Below are positions 6,619-15,731 of a stretch of 64,000 nt of DNA, one piece after another. This stretch comes from an uncultured Saprospiraceae bacterium (GTDB lineage Bacteria; Bacteroidota; Bacteroidia; Chitinophagales; Saprospiraceae): contig CALFBH010000007.1 of the NCBI GenBank assembly GCA_937951615.1, forward strand, positions 1 through 64,000, read 5' to 3'. The notes under the pieces are model-generated. The model ran no database searches, had not been told where the DNA came from, and saw only the letters and a list, made by a program, of their open reading frames with translations. The translations under genes and the position numbers were made by a program. Within the stretch, counting starts at the first letter, position 1; the number at the start of each line of letters is the position of its first letter.

Positions 6619-9600
6619 CCCCCGATGCAATAATTCAACTGCCTTTTCCAGCCGAATAATCCGAATAAAATCTCCGGGGCTATGCTGCACGAGGGTTTTC
6701 ATTTTTCTGTGCAACTGCATTCTGCTCATGCCGAAATGACGGGCTATAGTTTCTACATTTAAACCTTGTTCGTCAATATTTTTATCAATATGATCTTTGA
6801 TTTCTCTGACAAAGGCATCTTCTTTTTCAAAGCCCTGAAGCGGTTTTGGTGTGCCGTTATGAGCATAACGCTGCTGTAGTAATTGCCGGAGTTCGATGAG
6901 TTTTTTAATTCTAATTGCCAGTTCTTCCGGGCTGAATGGCTTGGTCATATAGGCATCGGCACCTCTTGTAAATCCTTTAAGCCGGCTTTCGAGGGCAGCT
7001 CTGGCAGTCAGTAAAATCAAAGGAATGTGAGAAGTCACCAGATTGCTCCTTATACCCCGGATTACTTCAAATCCGTCTTTATGGGGCATCATCACATCTG
7101 ATATAATGAGGTCGGGTACGATTTCCCAGGCTTTTTTTAGCCCTTCTTCACCATCTGCTGCCTCTATAAAGTTATAGACTTCCGCATCCAGACAAGAGCG
7201 AATAAAGCTACGCATCTCTGCATTATCTTCAATGATGAGCAAAGACAATTTACCCTTGTTTTTAGTGTTTTCGGCATCCGGAATCTTGTTTTCGACCAGC
7301 GATGCAGGAATAATCAGGTTTGCAGGGATAGTTAGGTCTGATGTAGTACTATCGGTCTCGTTTATATAAATAGTATCCGACGGTTCGGCAAGCGGAATTT
7401 TGACCGTAAACACCGTCCCTTTTCCAAGTGTGCTGCTGACAAGTACCTGTCCGTTTTGCAATTCAACCAATTCTTTTACCAGCGATAAACCGATGCCTGT
7501 TCCACCTATGGTATGTGAATGATCGCTGCTTCGGTAAAAGCGGTCAAATATATTTGTAAGAAATTCGGGTGCAATGCCTTTTCCAGTATCCTCAACTTTT
7601 AGTTCTATCATTGTATTTCCTACTTCTTCTATTTCCTTTAAATCTACATCAATAGTACCTCCTTTAGGTGTAAATTTAACGGCATTGGAGATCAGGTTCA
7701 TTACAATTTTTCCCCACTTATCTTTATCAAAATGAGTTTCCCAGATAGGAACATCAGCCTTAAAATTTATACTGATTTGTTTATCAACTATTAAGGGGTC
7801 AAATTGATGTAGCAGACTTTCCGTATATTTTACAAGGTTGCCGTGCGACACTTCTACCCTCATTTCAGCACTTTCCAGTTTTGAAATATCCAGCAACTGA
7901 TTGATAAGCCCAAGCAGACTTCGGGCATTATTTAACATGCCCTGCATAGCTGGACGGAAAGCAGGCGGCAGGTCTTCGGCAAGTGATTTTTCAGCCGGTC
8001 CGATAATCAGGGTAAGCGGTGTACGAAATTCGTGGGTGATATTGGAAAAGAAGCGGGTTTTAGCCTGGTCTAATGTTTTGAGTTCTTCTGCCTGTTGGCT
8101 GATGGTGGCTTTATCCTGCTCTATCCGCCAGGTTCTTTTTCTGACTTCTTCTTCGAGGCGCAGCGTATTGGCTTCCAGTCTTTTGATACGCTGTCGATTA
8201 GCCAGGAATATCAAAAAGATGCTTCCCAGAATACTGCTTATAATAAACCAGAGTTGCCTGTAAAAAGGTGCTTTTACCTGAAAAGGTGTATTCAGCACTT
8301 TTGACCAGCTTCCCGATGCTGTTTTTGCTTTTACGGCAATAGTGTAGCGACCGGGAGAAGGGTTCATGATGGTAATTTTATCCTCCTTTGTATTAATCCA
8401 CTGTTGGTTATTTAGGCGATAAGCATATTGTTTTTCAAAGTCACCGGAATAGTCGAGCAGGCTCGTTTCCAGTTCCAATATCCTGTCTTGTGGACTGAAT
8501 GTAATTTGTCCCGTTTCTTGGTATGCCTGGGTTTGGTCACTAAATCCTTCCTCATCTTCTTTTAGTACCTGCACTTTACTAAGGTAGAGCGGAATTTCAT
8601 AATCTTCTATAGTGGCGATGTCTTTTGGATGAAATTTGGTCATTCCATTTAATCCACCGAAATAAAATGTACCCTCTTTTGCACGGAAGTGGGAAAAAGT
8701 ATTAAACTCTTTGTGGGCAATGCCGTCTTTTTCCAGAAATACTTTTGTTTTGTAGGAAGTTTTGTCAAAGCACATCAGTCCTTCGTCACTGGGTAGCCAT
8801 AAGCGACTGGAGTCGTCTTCATAAACAGCATAAATGTTATCATTGGCGAGATAATTTTCTTTTGTAAATTGTTGGAAAGTATTCCTTGTTCTGTCCCAAC
8901 GCAACAGGCCTGCGTCGCTGGTTCCTATCCAGAATATGCCCTTCTCATCTTCGTGAATATGATTGATACTGTTGGAAGAAAGTCCGGTTTCGATGGTGTA
9001 ATGTTCAAGAATTTGCTCCGTCTCGCTGTCTATCAGAAAAATTCCGTGTCCGGTGGCTATCCATATCCCTTCTTCATTTTGGTAAAATTGCCGGACAGCC
9101 ACATTTTTAAAATCTACCGGCAAAGTAGCGGGTGTCTCCTTTCCGCCTGGCTTATCCATAAAGTACCAGCCACGGATTGTGCCCAGCCAAAAGTTTTCGG
9201 TCACCGGATTTTGAAAAGGCGTAGTATAACCTCTTCGAAATTTATATTGGATAAATTCGTCGATATCTGGTCTATACTGATGAACAAAATGGTTAGCCGA
9301 ACCTATCCATAAATCCTCATTATTATCCTTTAAAAAATTGAGTGCCGCCCCTCCTTTAACAAGAATTTCCTCCTGCGCGCCTGTTTTTTTATTGATTCTA
9401 AAATTTCCTTCATATCCGCCCCACCACAAATACTCCTCATCCTCATAAATTCCTCTTATGCTGTTAACAGCACCTTTAGGGTTTTTTTGACCAATAAGTT
9501 CAAAAGGATTTTTACGTGCTAAAATCCTGTAAATGCCATTGCCGGTAGCTACCCAGATAATACCTTGCCGGTCTGTAAAAACAGAACGCATGTTAGTCGT

Positions 9601-10533
9601 GCGATTAATATGTATATCTTTCTCCCATATCTGCTTTCCCTCTTTATCCCTTGCAATAAGTTTACCTCGTTTATCGTAGTAGCATATATAATCCTCATGA
9701 AACTGATAAACCCGCACCACATCATCTGCAATATCCTGCAATGCCGGATGTGGAATCAGTTCATCATTTATCAGTTTGTAATATACACAAGAACCGTTTT
9801 CCTTTTTATGTGCAGCATAGGTCTCAATAATTCCTCCATTTCGTGTACTCGACAGCCCCCAAAAAGTCAGGTCATCGAGATTATACTTTCGCATAATTTC
9901 CCCTTCCTTTACCCGTATTAGCTGATGTTTAATAAGACTATTTTTCCAATAAGAAATCAAATAGTCATCATTGAAACCTGCTTTTACATAGACCTGCGTT
10001 CCTTCGTTTATAGGGCGTGGAAACTGATAAATAAGTTTCCAACTGCCATCATAGCTATATATCGCCCCGGATCTACTTATCAGGAATATTTCATTTTCTT
10101 TGACGCTGGAATTGCTGACAAAAAGCAGGTTTTCACCAGCAATGCGCCCTTCTGTCATCTCTTCTATGGTGTAAATACTATCATTTGCTGTATCTATAAC
10201 ACCACTCCCGCCCAGATGACCTAACTCGCAATACCACAGATAAGCATCCTTGTCCAGTGCCAGAAAAGGCATTTGATCCTTGGCAATATTTAATTTAGTA
10301 TAATTATATTCCTTATACTTAATACCGTCATAACGGACAATAGCCCCTTGTCGGCTTATCCAGATATAGCCGTCGTGGTCTTGTATAATTTGACGCGTAT
10401 TATGTTCTGGTAAGCCGCCTCCTTCCACAATCAGCGGCTCTACCTCAAATAGATAAGGCTGTGAAAAGACAATGCCTGTCTTTAACACCAGTAAGAATAT
10501 AAGTCCGAATAGCAGATTTAGCGGTTTCATCAA
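6514..10533 (-). CDS. Hybrid two-component sensor/regulator (HTCS)
   Basis: 1339 residues with every module of a Bacteroidota HTCS. Signal peptide 1-24; periplasmic two-component-regulator propeller repeats (YIWISR, IIWVATGNGIY, GIFWIGTSDAG, RLWLPSDEGL) to about 690; a Y_Y_Y domain; a membrane span near 765-785; HisKA with the phospho-acceptor in ITHEFRTPL (about H834); HATPase_c with NLISNAVKF, DTGKGIAP and GTGIGLSL; a receiver domain with SDVMMP (about D1146) and TKPF; and a C-terminal AraC HTH. Such proteins usually sense glycans and switch on polysaccharide loci, but no SusC/SusD pair or glycoside hydrolase is in this window. Next on the strand come the amidoligases, then the Ig and actin genes. 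Two tandem copies of a 20-bp motif sit just upstream, so autoregulation is likely. Confidence 0.95.
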   Translation of the reverse strand: MMKPLNLLFGLIFLLVLKTGIVFSQPYLFEVEPLIVEGGGLPEHNTRQIIQDHDGYIWISRQGAIVRYDGIKYKEYNYTKLNIAKDQMPFLALDKDAYLWYCELGHLGGSGVIDTANDSIYTIEEMTEGRIAGENLLFVSNSSVKENEIFLISRSGAIYSYDGSWKLIYQFPRPINEGTQVYVKAGFNDDYLISYWKNSLIKHQLIRVKEGEIMRKYNLDDLTFWGLSSTRNGGIIETYAAHKKENGSCVYYKLINDELIPHPALQDIADDVVRVYQFHEDYICYYDKRGKLIARDKEGKQIWEKDIHINRTTNMRSVFTDRQGIIWVATGNGIYRILARKNPFELIGQKNPKGAVNSIRGIYEDEEYLWWGGYEGNFRINKKTGAQEEILVKGGAALNFLKDNNEDLWIGSANHFVHQYRPDIDEFIQYKFRRGYTTPFQNPVTENFWLGTIRGWYFMDKPGGKETPATLPVDFKNVAVRQFYQNEEGIWIATGHGIFLIDSETEQILEHYTIETGLSSNSINHIHEDEKGIFWIGTSDAGLLRWDRTRNTFQQFTKENYLANDNIYAVYEDDSSRLWLPSDEGLMCFDKTSYKTKVFLEKDGIAHKEFNTFSHFRAKEGTFYFGGLNGMTKFHPKDIATIEDYEIPLYLSKVQVLKEDEEGFSDQTQAYQETGQITFSPQDRILELETSLLDYSGDFEKQYAYRLNNQQWINTKEDKITIMNPSPGRYTIAVKAKTASGSWSKVLNTPFQVKAPFYRQLWFIISSILGSIFLIFLANRQRIKRLEANTLRLEEEVRKRTWRIEQDKATISQQAEELKTLDQAKTRFFSNITHEFRTPLTLIIGPAEKSLAEDLPPAFRPAMQGMLNNARSLLGLINQLLDISKLESAEMRVEVSHGNLVKYTESLLHQFDPLIVDKQISINFKADVPIWETHFDKDKWGKIVMNLISNAVKFTPKGGTIDVDLKEIEEVGNTMIELKVEDTGKGIAPEFLTNIFDRFYRSSDHSHTIGGTGIGLSLVKELVELQNGQVLVSSTLGKGTVFTVKIPLAEPSDTIYINETDSTTSDLTIPANLIIPASLVENKIPDAENTKNKGKLSLLIIEDNAEMRSFIRSCLDAEVYNFIEAADGEEGLKKAWEIVPDLIISDVMMPHKDGFEVIRGIRSNLVTSHIPLILLTARAALESRLKGFTRGADAYMTKPFSPEELAIRIKKLIELRQLLQQRYAHNGTPKPLQGFEKEDAFVREIKDHIDKNIDEQGLNVETIARHFGMSRMQLHRKMKTLVQHSPGDFIRIIRLEKAVELLHRGELNVSEVAYQTGFSSPTHFSRVFKKAYGKTPSEV

Positions 10534-10574
10534 CGCTTGGTAAATTTGTCAGTAGTTTTGATGAACTAAGTAGC

Positions 10575-10582
10575 AAATGTAT
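10575..10582 (-). promoter_or_regulatory. -7 box of the HTCS gene
   Basis: TACATTTG on the minus strand fits the Bacteroidota TAnnTTTG box, 42 bp before the ATG. No good -33 TTG/TTTG is present at the normal spacing, which would fit a promoter needing an activator at the tandem sites upstream. Confidence 0.5.
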
Positions 10583-10619
10583 AAATTTTGGACTGAGTAG
10601 CTTAATAATTACAAAGAAA

Positions 10620-10660
10620 TGCTTTGCATGTTGTAACAGATGCTGTGCAATTTGTAACAT
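10620..10660. promoter_or_regulatory. Tandem operator motifs upstream of the HTCS gene
   Basis: Two direct copies, ATGCTTTGCATGTTGTAACA and ATGCTGTGCAATTTGTAACA, start exactly 21 bp apart, two helical turns, as expected for an AraC-type protein binding one DNA face. The same word is found in both direct repeats near 3.1 and 6.35 kb. Confidence 0.6.
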
Positions 10661-10762
10661 TGAGGTTTTGTAGTGTTCTTGATATTGATAATCAATGGAC
10701 TAATATTGGATTGTCGCAGAATAAATTCTATTCAAATAGCTTGTTGGCATCCTGAAAAAGTG

Positions 10763-10800
10763 AGAGCCTGACCTACATTCTTCCATGTTGATCAGGCTCT
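10763..10800 (-). terminator. Terminator of the 245-residue secreted protein gene
   Basis: AGAGCCTGA and TCAGGCTCT form a stem; read on the minus strand the hairpin is followed by CACTTTTTC. It lies 53 bp beyond the stop of the upstream minus-strand gene. Confidence 0.6.
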
Positions 10801-10852
10801 GCCCTCTAATAAATATTGTTGTTAAATCCCTAAAGCCAAATTTGTTGTGGGG

Positions 10853-11590
10853 TCATGGTCTTGGTATGTAACTTACCTTACCATCTGATTCTACTCTAAA
10901 CGACCACTTCTCTTCCGCTTCCTGTTCACGTGTTACCTGATTGCTATTGTATTTTACAAAAGTAAGTTCCCAACTTTGATGCCCAAGATATTTTGCAAAA
11001 ATATCATGCTCCGATTGTCCAACTTCTGGCAACTCAATCATGTCGACTCCTGAAATACGAGAAAACTTAGAAGCCAGTACACTGACATTTAAATATGGGT
11101 ATGCACTAACGACAAAGGAATTATTGTCTTCATTATAGTTACTGATAGATAATTTATGTTTTTCGATAAGACGATTGACCTCTTCGTTTGCAATCTGAGG
11201 ATTACCTTTCTTTAGCGGTCTTGTCCAACTGGTTTCTTTGCTACACACTACGATAAATTCGCCAATATAATAAGGCTTTTGGCGGGTATGTATGTTCAAT
11301 TCAGTCGTGACTTTTTTTGCCTCTGGTACAGAAGATTGATTGATTGCGATGAGTGCGTTGAATATGCTTTTGCGAATATTTTCAGATATTTCTATTCCTA
11401 TATCCGTTAATTTCTCCCCTCCTGCGTCATGGATAAGTGCCAGGCGTGCTGCATCTTTGTCGTATTCAGCCATTTCCGCCCTGTCATATTCAGGTATAAG
11501 GAATGAAGTTCCAATTTCCTGCGCATGTACCAAAAAGACCTGTGACAGGGACACCAATAAGGTGAACAATAATTTGCTTGTAAGTTGCAT
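10853..11590 (-). CDS. Secreted protein of unknown function
   Basis: 245 residues starting MQLTSKLLFTLLVSLSQVFL with signal cleavage near HAQ. The mature protein is charged and mixed alpha/beta with no Cys; features such as HTRQKPYYIGEFIVV and the C-terminal WSFRVESDGKVSYIPR strand are visible, but I do not recognise a family. It stands alone, upstream of the hybrid regulator and separated from it by a terminator-like hairpin. The upstream gap to the M16 gene is ~410 bp, AT-rich and divergent, and shows nothing definite beyond a repeated GTTGCGTA word. Confidence 0.7.
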   Translation of the reverse strand: MQLTSKLLFTLLVSLSQVFLVHAQEIGTSFLIPEYDRAEMAEYDKDAARLALIHDAGGEKLTDIGIEISENIRKSIFNALIAINQSSVPEAKKVTTELNIHTRQKPYYIGEFIVVCSKETSWTRPLKKGNPQIANEEVNRLIEKHKLSISNYNEDNNSFVVSAYPYLNVSVLASKFSRISGVDMIELPEVGQSEHDIFAKYLGHQSWELTFVKYNSNQVTREQEAEEKWSFRVESDGKVSYIPRP

Positions 11591-12000
11591 AAGTGTTGGG
11601 TTTCTTTCAATCAAAGCTTATGGGACAGTTTCTAAAAATTGTGGGTAAGAAACTGCAGTTGTAGCTTTGTCGATTGTTCCAGTAAAAAAGTTCGCCGTTT
11701 ATAATCTAAAGTATAATGTTGATTTTGTTATATGAATATACGAGGTGGTTCGACGAAAAGTTGCGTACACAAAAGGATTTTTATTTATTGACGTTAAAAA
11801 AACATTAAACGTTGCGTATTGTATTGGTTTATTTTTAATAAGACATGTACTTGTGGTGTACGACTGTCGTAAAAACGCCATCTTTTGTCTAAAAAAGGAA
11901 CAGATATTTTTATTAGCGGCATAGTTGAGCTAATTTCGCTTGTGTTTTCAAGAGTATTTTGATGACATAATATTTTTTATAATTTAAAATTTATCCAAAA

Positions 12001-13341
12001 ATGAAGCAGAGAATTTCTTTCCTCTTCGGATTTTTCTTTTTTCTGACCAGTATAGCTAATGCGCAGTCTGGAAAAATAGAGTTTGAAGAATATGATTTGG
12101 ATAACGGACTACACGTTATTCTACATGAAGACAAATCAACTCCCATTGTCGCAGTAACTATTATGTACCATGTTGGCTCCAAAAATGAAAAACCAGACCG
12201 TACAGGGTTTGCACACTTCTTTGAACACCTCTTGTTTGAAGGGTCAGAAAACATTGAACGGGGAGAATTTGACAAGTATGTCGAAAAAGCTGGTGGTACA
12301 TTAAATGCAAATACGACTTACGACCGCACATTTTACTATGAACTATTGCCTTCCAATCAATTGGAAATGGGTTTGTGGCTGGAATCAGAACGCCTGCTCC
12401 ATGCTAAGGTAGAAAACAAAGGCATCGAAACGCAGCGACAAGTCGTAAAAGAGGAGCGCAGACAACGTGTAGATAATCAGCCTTATGGCACATGGATTCA
12501 GGAAATGTTTAAGCGGGCTTTTAAAGTGCATCCTTATCAGTGGCCAGTCATTGGTTATATGGAACACTTGGACGCAGCGGAAGAAGACGATTATGTCAAT
12601 TTTTACAAAACGTTTTATGTTCCCAATAATGCTGTATTGTCTATCGCAGGTGATTTGGATATAGCAGAGACTAAGAAAATGATAAAAAAATATTTTGGTG
12701 ATATTCCAAGAGGGACGATAGATATACCACGCCCGACTATAAAGGAACCGGATATGACCAAAGAAGAGCGTGCGACGATATATGATAATGTACAACTGCC
12801 TGCTGTGCTTCAGGGATTCCGTATTCCTGCACAAGGTACGCCTGATTTTTATGCAGTGGATATGCTTTCAACGCTATTATCACAAGGACAAAGCTCACGC
12901 TTATACCGTTCGCTTGTCGATGAGCAGCAAAAAGCACTTCAGATTGGAGCTTTCCCATTTGGATTAGAAGATGCAGGGGTCAATGTAGTTTTTGCATTGG
13001 TCAATGTAGGTGGCGATATTGATGAAATGGAAGCGGCTATGGAAGTCGAATATGGACGGGTTCGCGATGAATTGATTTCTGAAAAGGAATTTCAAAAACT
13101 ACGCAACCAACTCGAAAATGACATTGTATCTTCCAACTCAACAGTTGCAGGCCGCGCAGAAAGCCTAGCAAATTATCACATGTATTTCGGCGATGCCAAC
13201 CTGATTAATAATGAGATTGATCGCTACATGGCAGTGACTAGAGAAGACATTAAGCGGGTAGCGAATGAATATTTTGTAAAAGACAATCGGGTTACGCTTC
13301 ATTATTTACCTAAAGCCATGGAAGGCAAAGGTGGTGAGTAA
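12001..13341 (+). CDS. M16 family zinc peptidase, catalytic subunit
   Basis: 446 residues with a signal peptide (MKQRISFLFGFFFFLTSIANA). The inverted zinc motif HxxEH is present as AHFFEHLLFEG (H72, E75, H76), with the downstream acidic ligand region around VVKEERRQRVDNQP. One M16 N-domain plus one C-domain gives the half-length typical of two-gene M16 enzymes. The next gene is a second M16 protein without the zinc motif, so the two probably form a catalytic/non-catalytic heterodimer in the periplasm or at the outer membrane, processing peptides. Confidence 0.92.
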   Translation: MKQRISFLFGFFFFLTSIANAQSGKIEFEEYDLDNGLHVILHEDKSTPIVAVTIMYHVGSKNEKPDRTGFAHFFEHLLFEGSENIERGEFDKYVEKAGGTLNANTTYDRTFYYELLPSNQLEMGLWLESERLLHAKVENKGIETQRQVVKEERRQRVDNQPYGTWIQEMFKRAFKVHPYQWPVIGYMEHLDAAEEDDYVNFYKTFYVPNNAVLSIAGDLDIAETKKMIKKYFGDIPRGTIDIPRPTIKEPDMTKEERATIYDNVQLPAVLQGFRIPAQGTPDFYAVDMLSTLLSQGQSSRLYRSLVDEQQKALQIGAFPFGLEDAGVNVVFALVNVGGDIDEMEAAMEVEYGRVRDELISEKEFQKLRNQLENDIVSSNSTVAGRAESLANYHMYFGDANLINNEIDRYMAVTREDIKRVANEYFVKDNRVTLHYLPKAMEGKGGE

Positions 13342-13349
13342 CTGTTTGT

Positions 13350-13473
13350 GTCGATAGTCCATGGCTAAGATTTTACAACATTCCTGTTTTAAGCATTTTG
13401 CAAAGCAAAATGAACACAGGATGAATTAAACACTTACAAATAGCCATCGACTATGGACTGTGGACCATCGACC
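13350..13473. repeat. Interspersed element, CGACTATGGAC family, copy 1
   Basis: The ends are inverted versions of one word: GTCGATAGTCCATGG on the left, CCATCGACTATGGAC on the right, with an inner palindrome ATTTTGCAAAGCAAAAT. Two further copies of the same design lie at 36992-37257 and 57946-58070. It fills the gap between the two M16 genes. Confidence 0.7.
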
Positions 13474-13529
13474 TAAACTGTTATAATGGTGAGTAATTAT
13501 TTTCAAATAAACATATTATAAAAAGAACC

Positions 13530-14993
13530 ATGAAAAATATATTGTATTTCGCTGTCCTGCTGGTTTTGTTTGCCCAATGTACGGGAACACAAACAGTCAC
13601 GGATACTATAAAAGATACAGTCACAAATAATGGTGGACTGGATCGTAGCAAAGCCCCACAACCAGGACCCGCACCCAAAATCCAATTGGGCGACTACGAG
13701 GAGTTTACCCTGCCAAATGGTTTGCAGGTGATTGTTGTAGAAAACCACAAACTTCCTCGCGTTTCTTTCCAACTTTCTATGGATAATGATCCTTTACTGG
13801 AAGGAGATGCCGCAGGTTATGCAAGTATGGCGGGAGCTATGCTGACTAAAGGAACAAAAACACGCACTAAAGCAGAATTAGATGAAGAAATTGACTTCAT
13901 TGGCGCAAGACTTAGTTCTAGCGATGGCGGTATTTTTGCAGCTTCGCTGACTAAGCACGTTCCTACTTTGCTCGAACTGGTATCCGATGTGGTGCTGAAT
14001 CCATCATTCCCACAGGATGAATTGGATAAGATGAAAAAGCAACGCCTTTCTGCATTGGCATCTAGCAAGGATGATCCAAATGATATTGCTCGTAATGTTG
14101 CCAATGTGCTGCGTTATGGAAAAGATCACCCTTATGGTGAATTGGTAACAGAAGGAAGTGTAGAGAAAATTACATTGGATAAATGCAAGGAATATTATAA
14201 GACTTATTTCCGTCCGAATGTGGCTTATCTCGCCATCGTAGGAGATATTGATGCAGAGGAAGCTAAAAAAATGGTGGGCAAATATTTTGGTGCGTGGGAA
14301 AAATCAGAAGTACCTACGTACAGCTATAAAACGCCAGAAGCGCCAAGTAGCAGAAAAATGGCTTTTGTAGATAAACCAGGTGCAGTACAGTCTGTTATTT
14401 CGGTTACTTATCCAGTAAATCTGAAACCGGGAACACCAGAAGCCATTAAGTCAAGAGTGATGAATCAGGTCTTAGGAGGCGGTGTCTTTTCTGGTAGACT
14501 GATGCAGAACCTGCGAGAAGATAAAGCTTATACTTATGGCGCACGTTCTTCACTTTCTACAGACAAGCTCATCGGTAGATTTTCTGCTGGAGCGAGTGTA
14601 CGTAATGAGGTGACAGACAGCTCAATTGTTCAGTTTATGCACGAACTCAACCGTATGTTGGACGAAGACGTAGCAGCAGACCATTTACAACTGGTGAAAA
14701 ATTCTATGACCGGTAGTTTTGCCCGTTCTTTGGAACGTCCTGAAACAATGGCACGTTTTGCACTGAACTCTTTGCGTTATAAATTGCCTAAAGATTATTA
14801 TGCTACTTATCTAGAAAAACTAAATGCAGTTACGATTGCAGATGTAAGAGAAATGGCAAGAAAATACATCAAGCCTGATAATGCGTACATCCTTGTCGTT
14901 GGAAACAAAGACGAAGTAGCGTCCAAGTTAGGCGGTTTTGCCAGCAGTGGAAAAGTAGATTTCTATAATGCAGACGGAGATCCGATAGAGTAA
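13530..14993 (+). CDS. M16 family peptidase, non-catalytic lipoprotein subunit
   Basis: 487 residues. The N-terminus MKNILYFAVLLVLFAQCTG has a lipobox-like cysteine, so it is probably a lipoprotein. The M16 fold is clear (FTLPNGLQVIVVENHKLPRV, RPNVAYLAIVGDI), but the HxxEH position reads AGYASMAGAML, so zinc binding is lost. The R/Y element of partner subunits is present in NLREDKAYTYGARS. It follows the catalytic M16 gene on the same strand, interrupted only by a repeat element. Confidence 0.92.
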   Translation: MKNILYFAVLLVLFAQCTGTQTVTDTIKDTVTNNGGLDRSKAPQPGPAPKIQLGDYEEFTLPNGLQVIVVENHKLPRVSFQLSMDNDPLLEGDAAGYASMAGAMLTKGTKTRTKAELDEEIDFIGARLSSSDGGIFAASLTKHVPTLLELVSDVVLNPSFPQDELDKMKKQRLSALASSKDDPNDIARNVANVLRYGKDHPYGELVTEGSVEKITLDKCKEYYKTYFRPNVAYLAIVGDIDAEEAKKMVGKYFGAWEKSEVPTYSYKTPEAPSSRKMAFVDKPGAVQSVISVTYPVNLKPGTPEAIKSRVMNQVLGGGVFSGRLMQNLREDKAYTYGARSSLSTDKLIGRFSAGASVRNEVTDSSIVQFMHELNRMLDEDVAADHLQLVKNSMTGSFARSLERPETMARFALNSLRYKLPKDYYATYLEKLNAVTIADVREMARKYIKPDNAYILVVGNKDEVASKLGGFASSGKVDFYNADGDPIE

Positions 14994-15015
14994 GCATTTT
15001 TACAAATCATATAAA

Positions 15016-15048
15016 AAAGGGATTGCCAGATAAACTGGTGATCCCTTT
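15016..15048 (+). terminator. Terminator after the M16 pair
   Basis: AAAGGGATTGCCAG and CTGGTGATCCCTTT form a stem with a 5-nt loop, just after the M16 stop codon, followed by TCTGT. Confidence 0.6.
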
Positions 15049-15059
15049 CTGTATCCATT

Positions 15060-15175
15060 GGTTTCGTAAACTTGCGGGCGGCCTGCGCGAGGGAAGTTTG
15101 CTAAACCTTTAAAGGTGTACTACCTTTTCAAAAAGGTTTAGCAAACTGCAAGCCTTCACACAAGTTTATGAAACC
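15060..15175. repeat. Double-hairpin repeat, GGTTTCGTAAACTTG family, copy 1
   Basis: Outer arms GGTTTCGTAAACTTG and CAAGTTTATGAAACC enclose a second pair, AAGTTTGCTAAACCTTT and AAAGGTTTAGCAAACT. A sister with the same nested plan is at 31586-31710 and a simple one-hairpin version at 18061-18112. Confidence 0.7.
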
Positions 15176-15190
15176 TAAGTAACGTTCAAT

Positions 15191-15663
15191 TCAATGCGAA
15201 AAATACCCATACATCTGAAAAATGAACAGCCCAATACCAGCGATAACCAAAAACCAATTCACGGTTTGATAGAAAGTAGTATAACTCTTAAAAGCTTTCC
15301 ATTTTGAAATGATAAATACAATGGGAATCAAAGCCAGAATTTGCCCCAATTCCACACCGACATTAAAACTGACAATCTTTGCGAAAATCATCTCCGTACC
15401 AAGATAAGCGTTATACTGTGTCCAATCGTAAAGACCGTAACAAACTTAATAATATCCCGAAAATTATCGAGGTGAAAAATTACACCGACTAGAAACAGCA
15501 GGTGGTCGTAGCCAGTCACCATGTGCTTCGCACCCACCAAAATATAGGACAGTAGTCCGCCATTAGTCAAAATTTCCTGATCGGAAGCAGACACGCCATG
15601 TGCGTAGAGGAAAATCGGTAAAAAGAGCAGTAAAAGAGTCAGTAGTCTGTTTTGCTTGTTCAT
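15191..15663 (-). pseudogene. Broken HupE/UreJ-type membrane protein
   Basis: Two minus-strand reading frames, 91 and 66 codons, overlap at ATGA and are halves of one HupE/UreJ_2-type protein. The first has a signal peptide and the KHMVTGYDHLLFLVG segment and ends at FTIGHSITLILVRR. The second resumes with MIFAKIVSFNVGVELGQI and two membrane spans. The middle of the family (the later helices up to the LHG-type segment, about 60 residues by my memory of the family) is missing and the frame changes at the joint. An internal deletion is the simplest explanation. A genuine pair of small overlapping genes is less likely. Confidence 0.75.
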
Positions 15664-15731
15664 CTTTGCTTGAATTTATTCAATTTGGAATTTGGATTTC
15701 CCCAATTACCAATCAACCAATCACCAACCGC

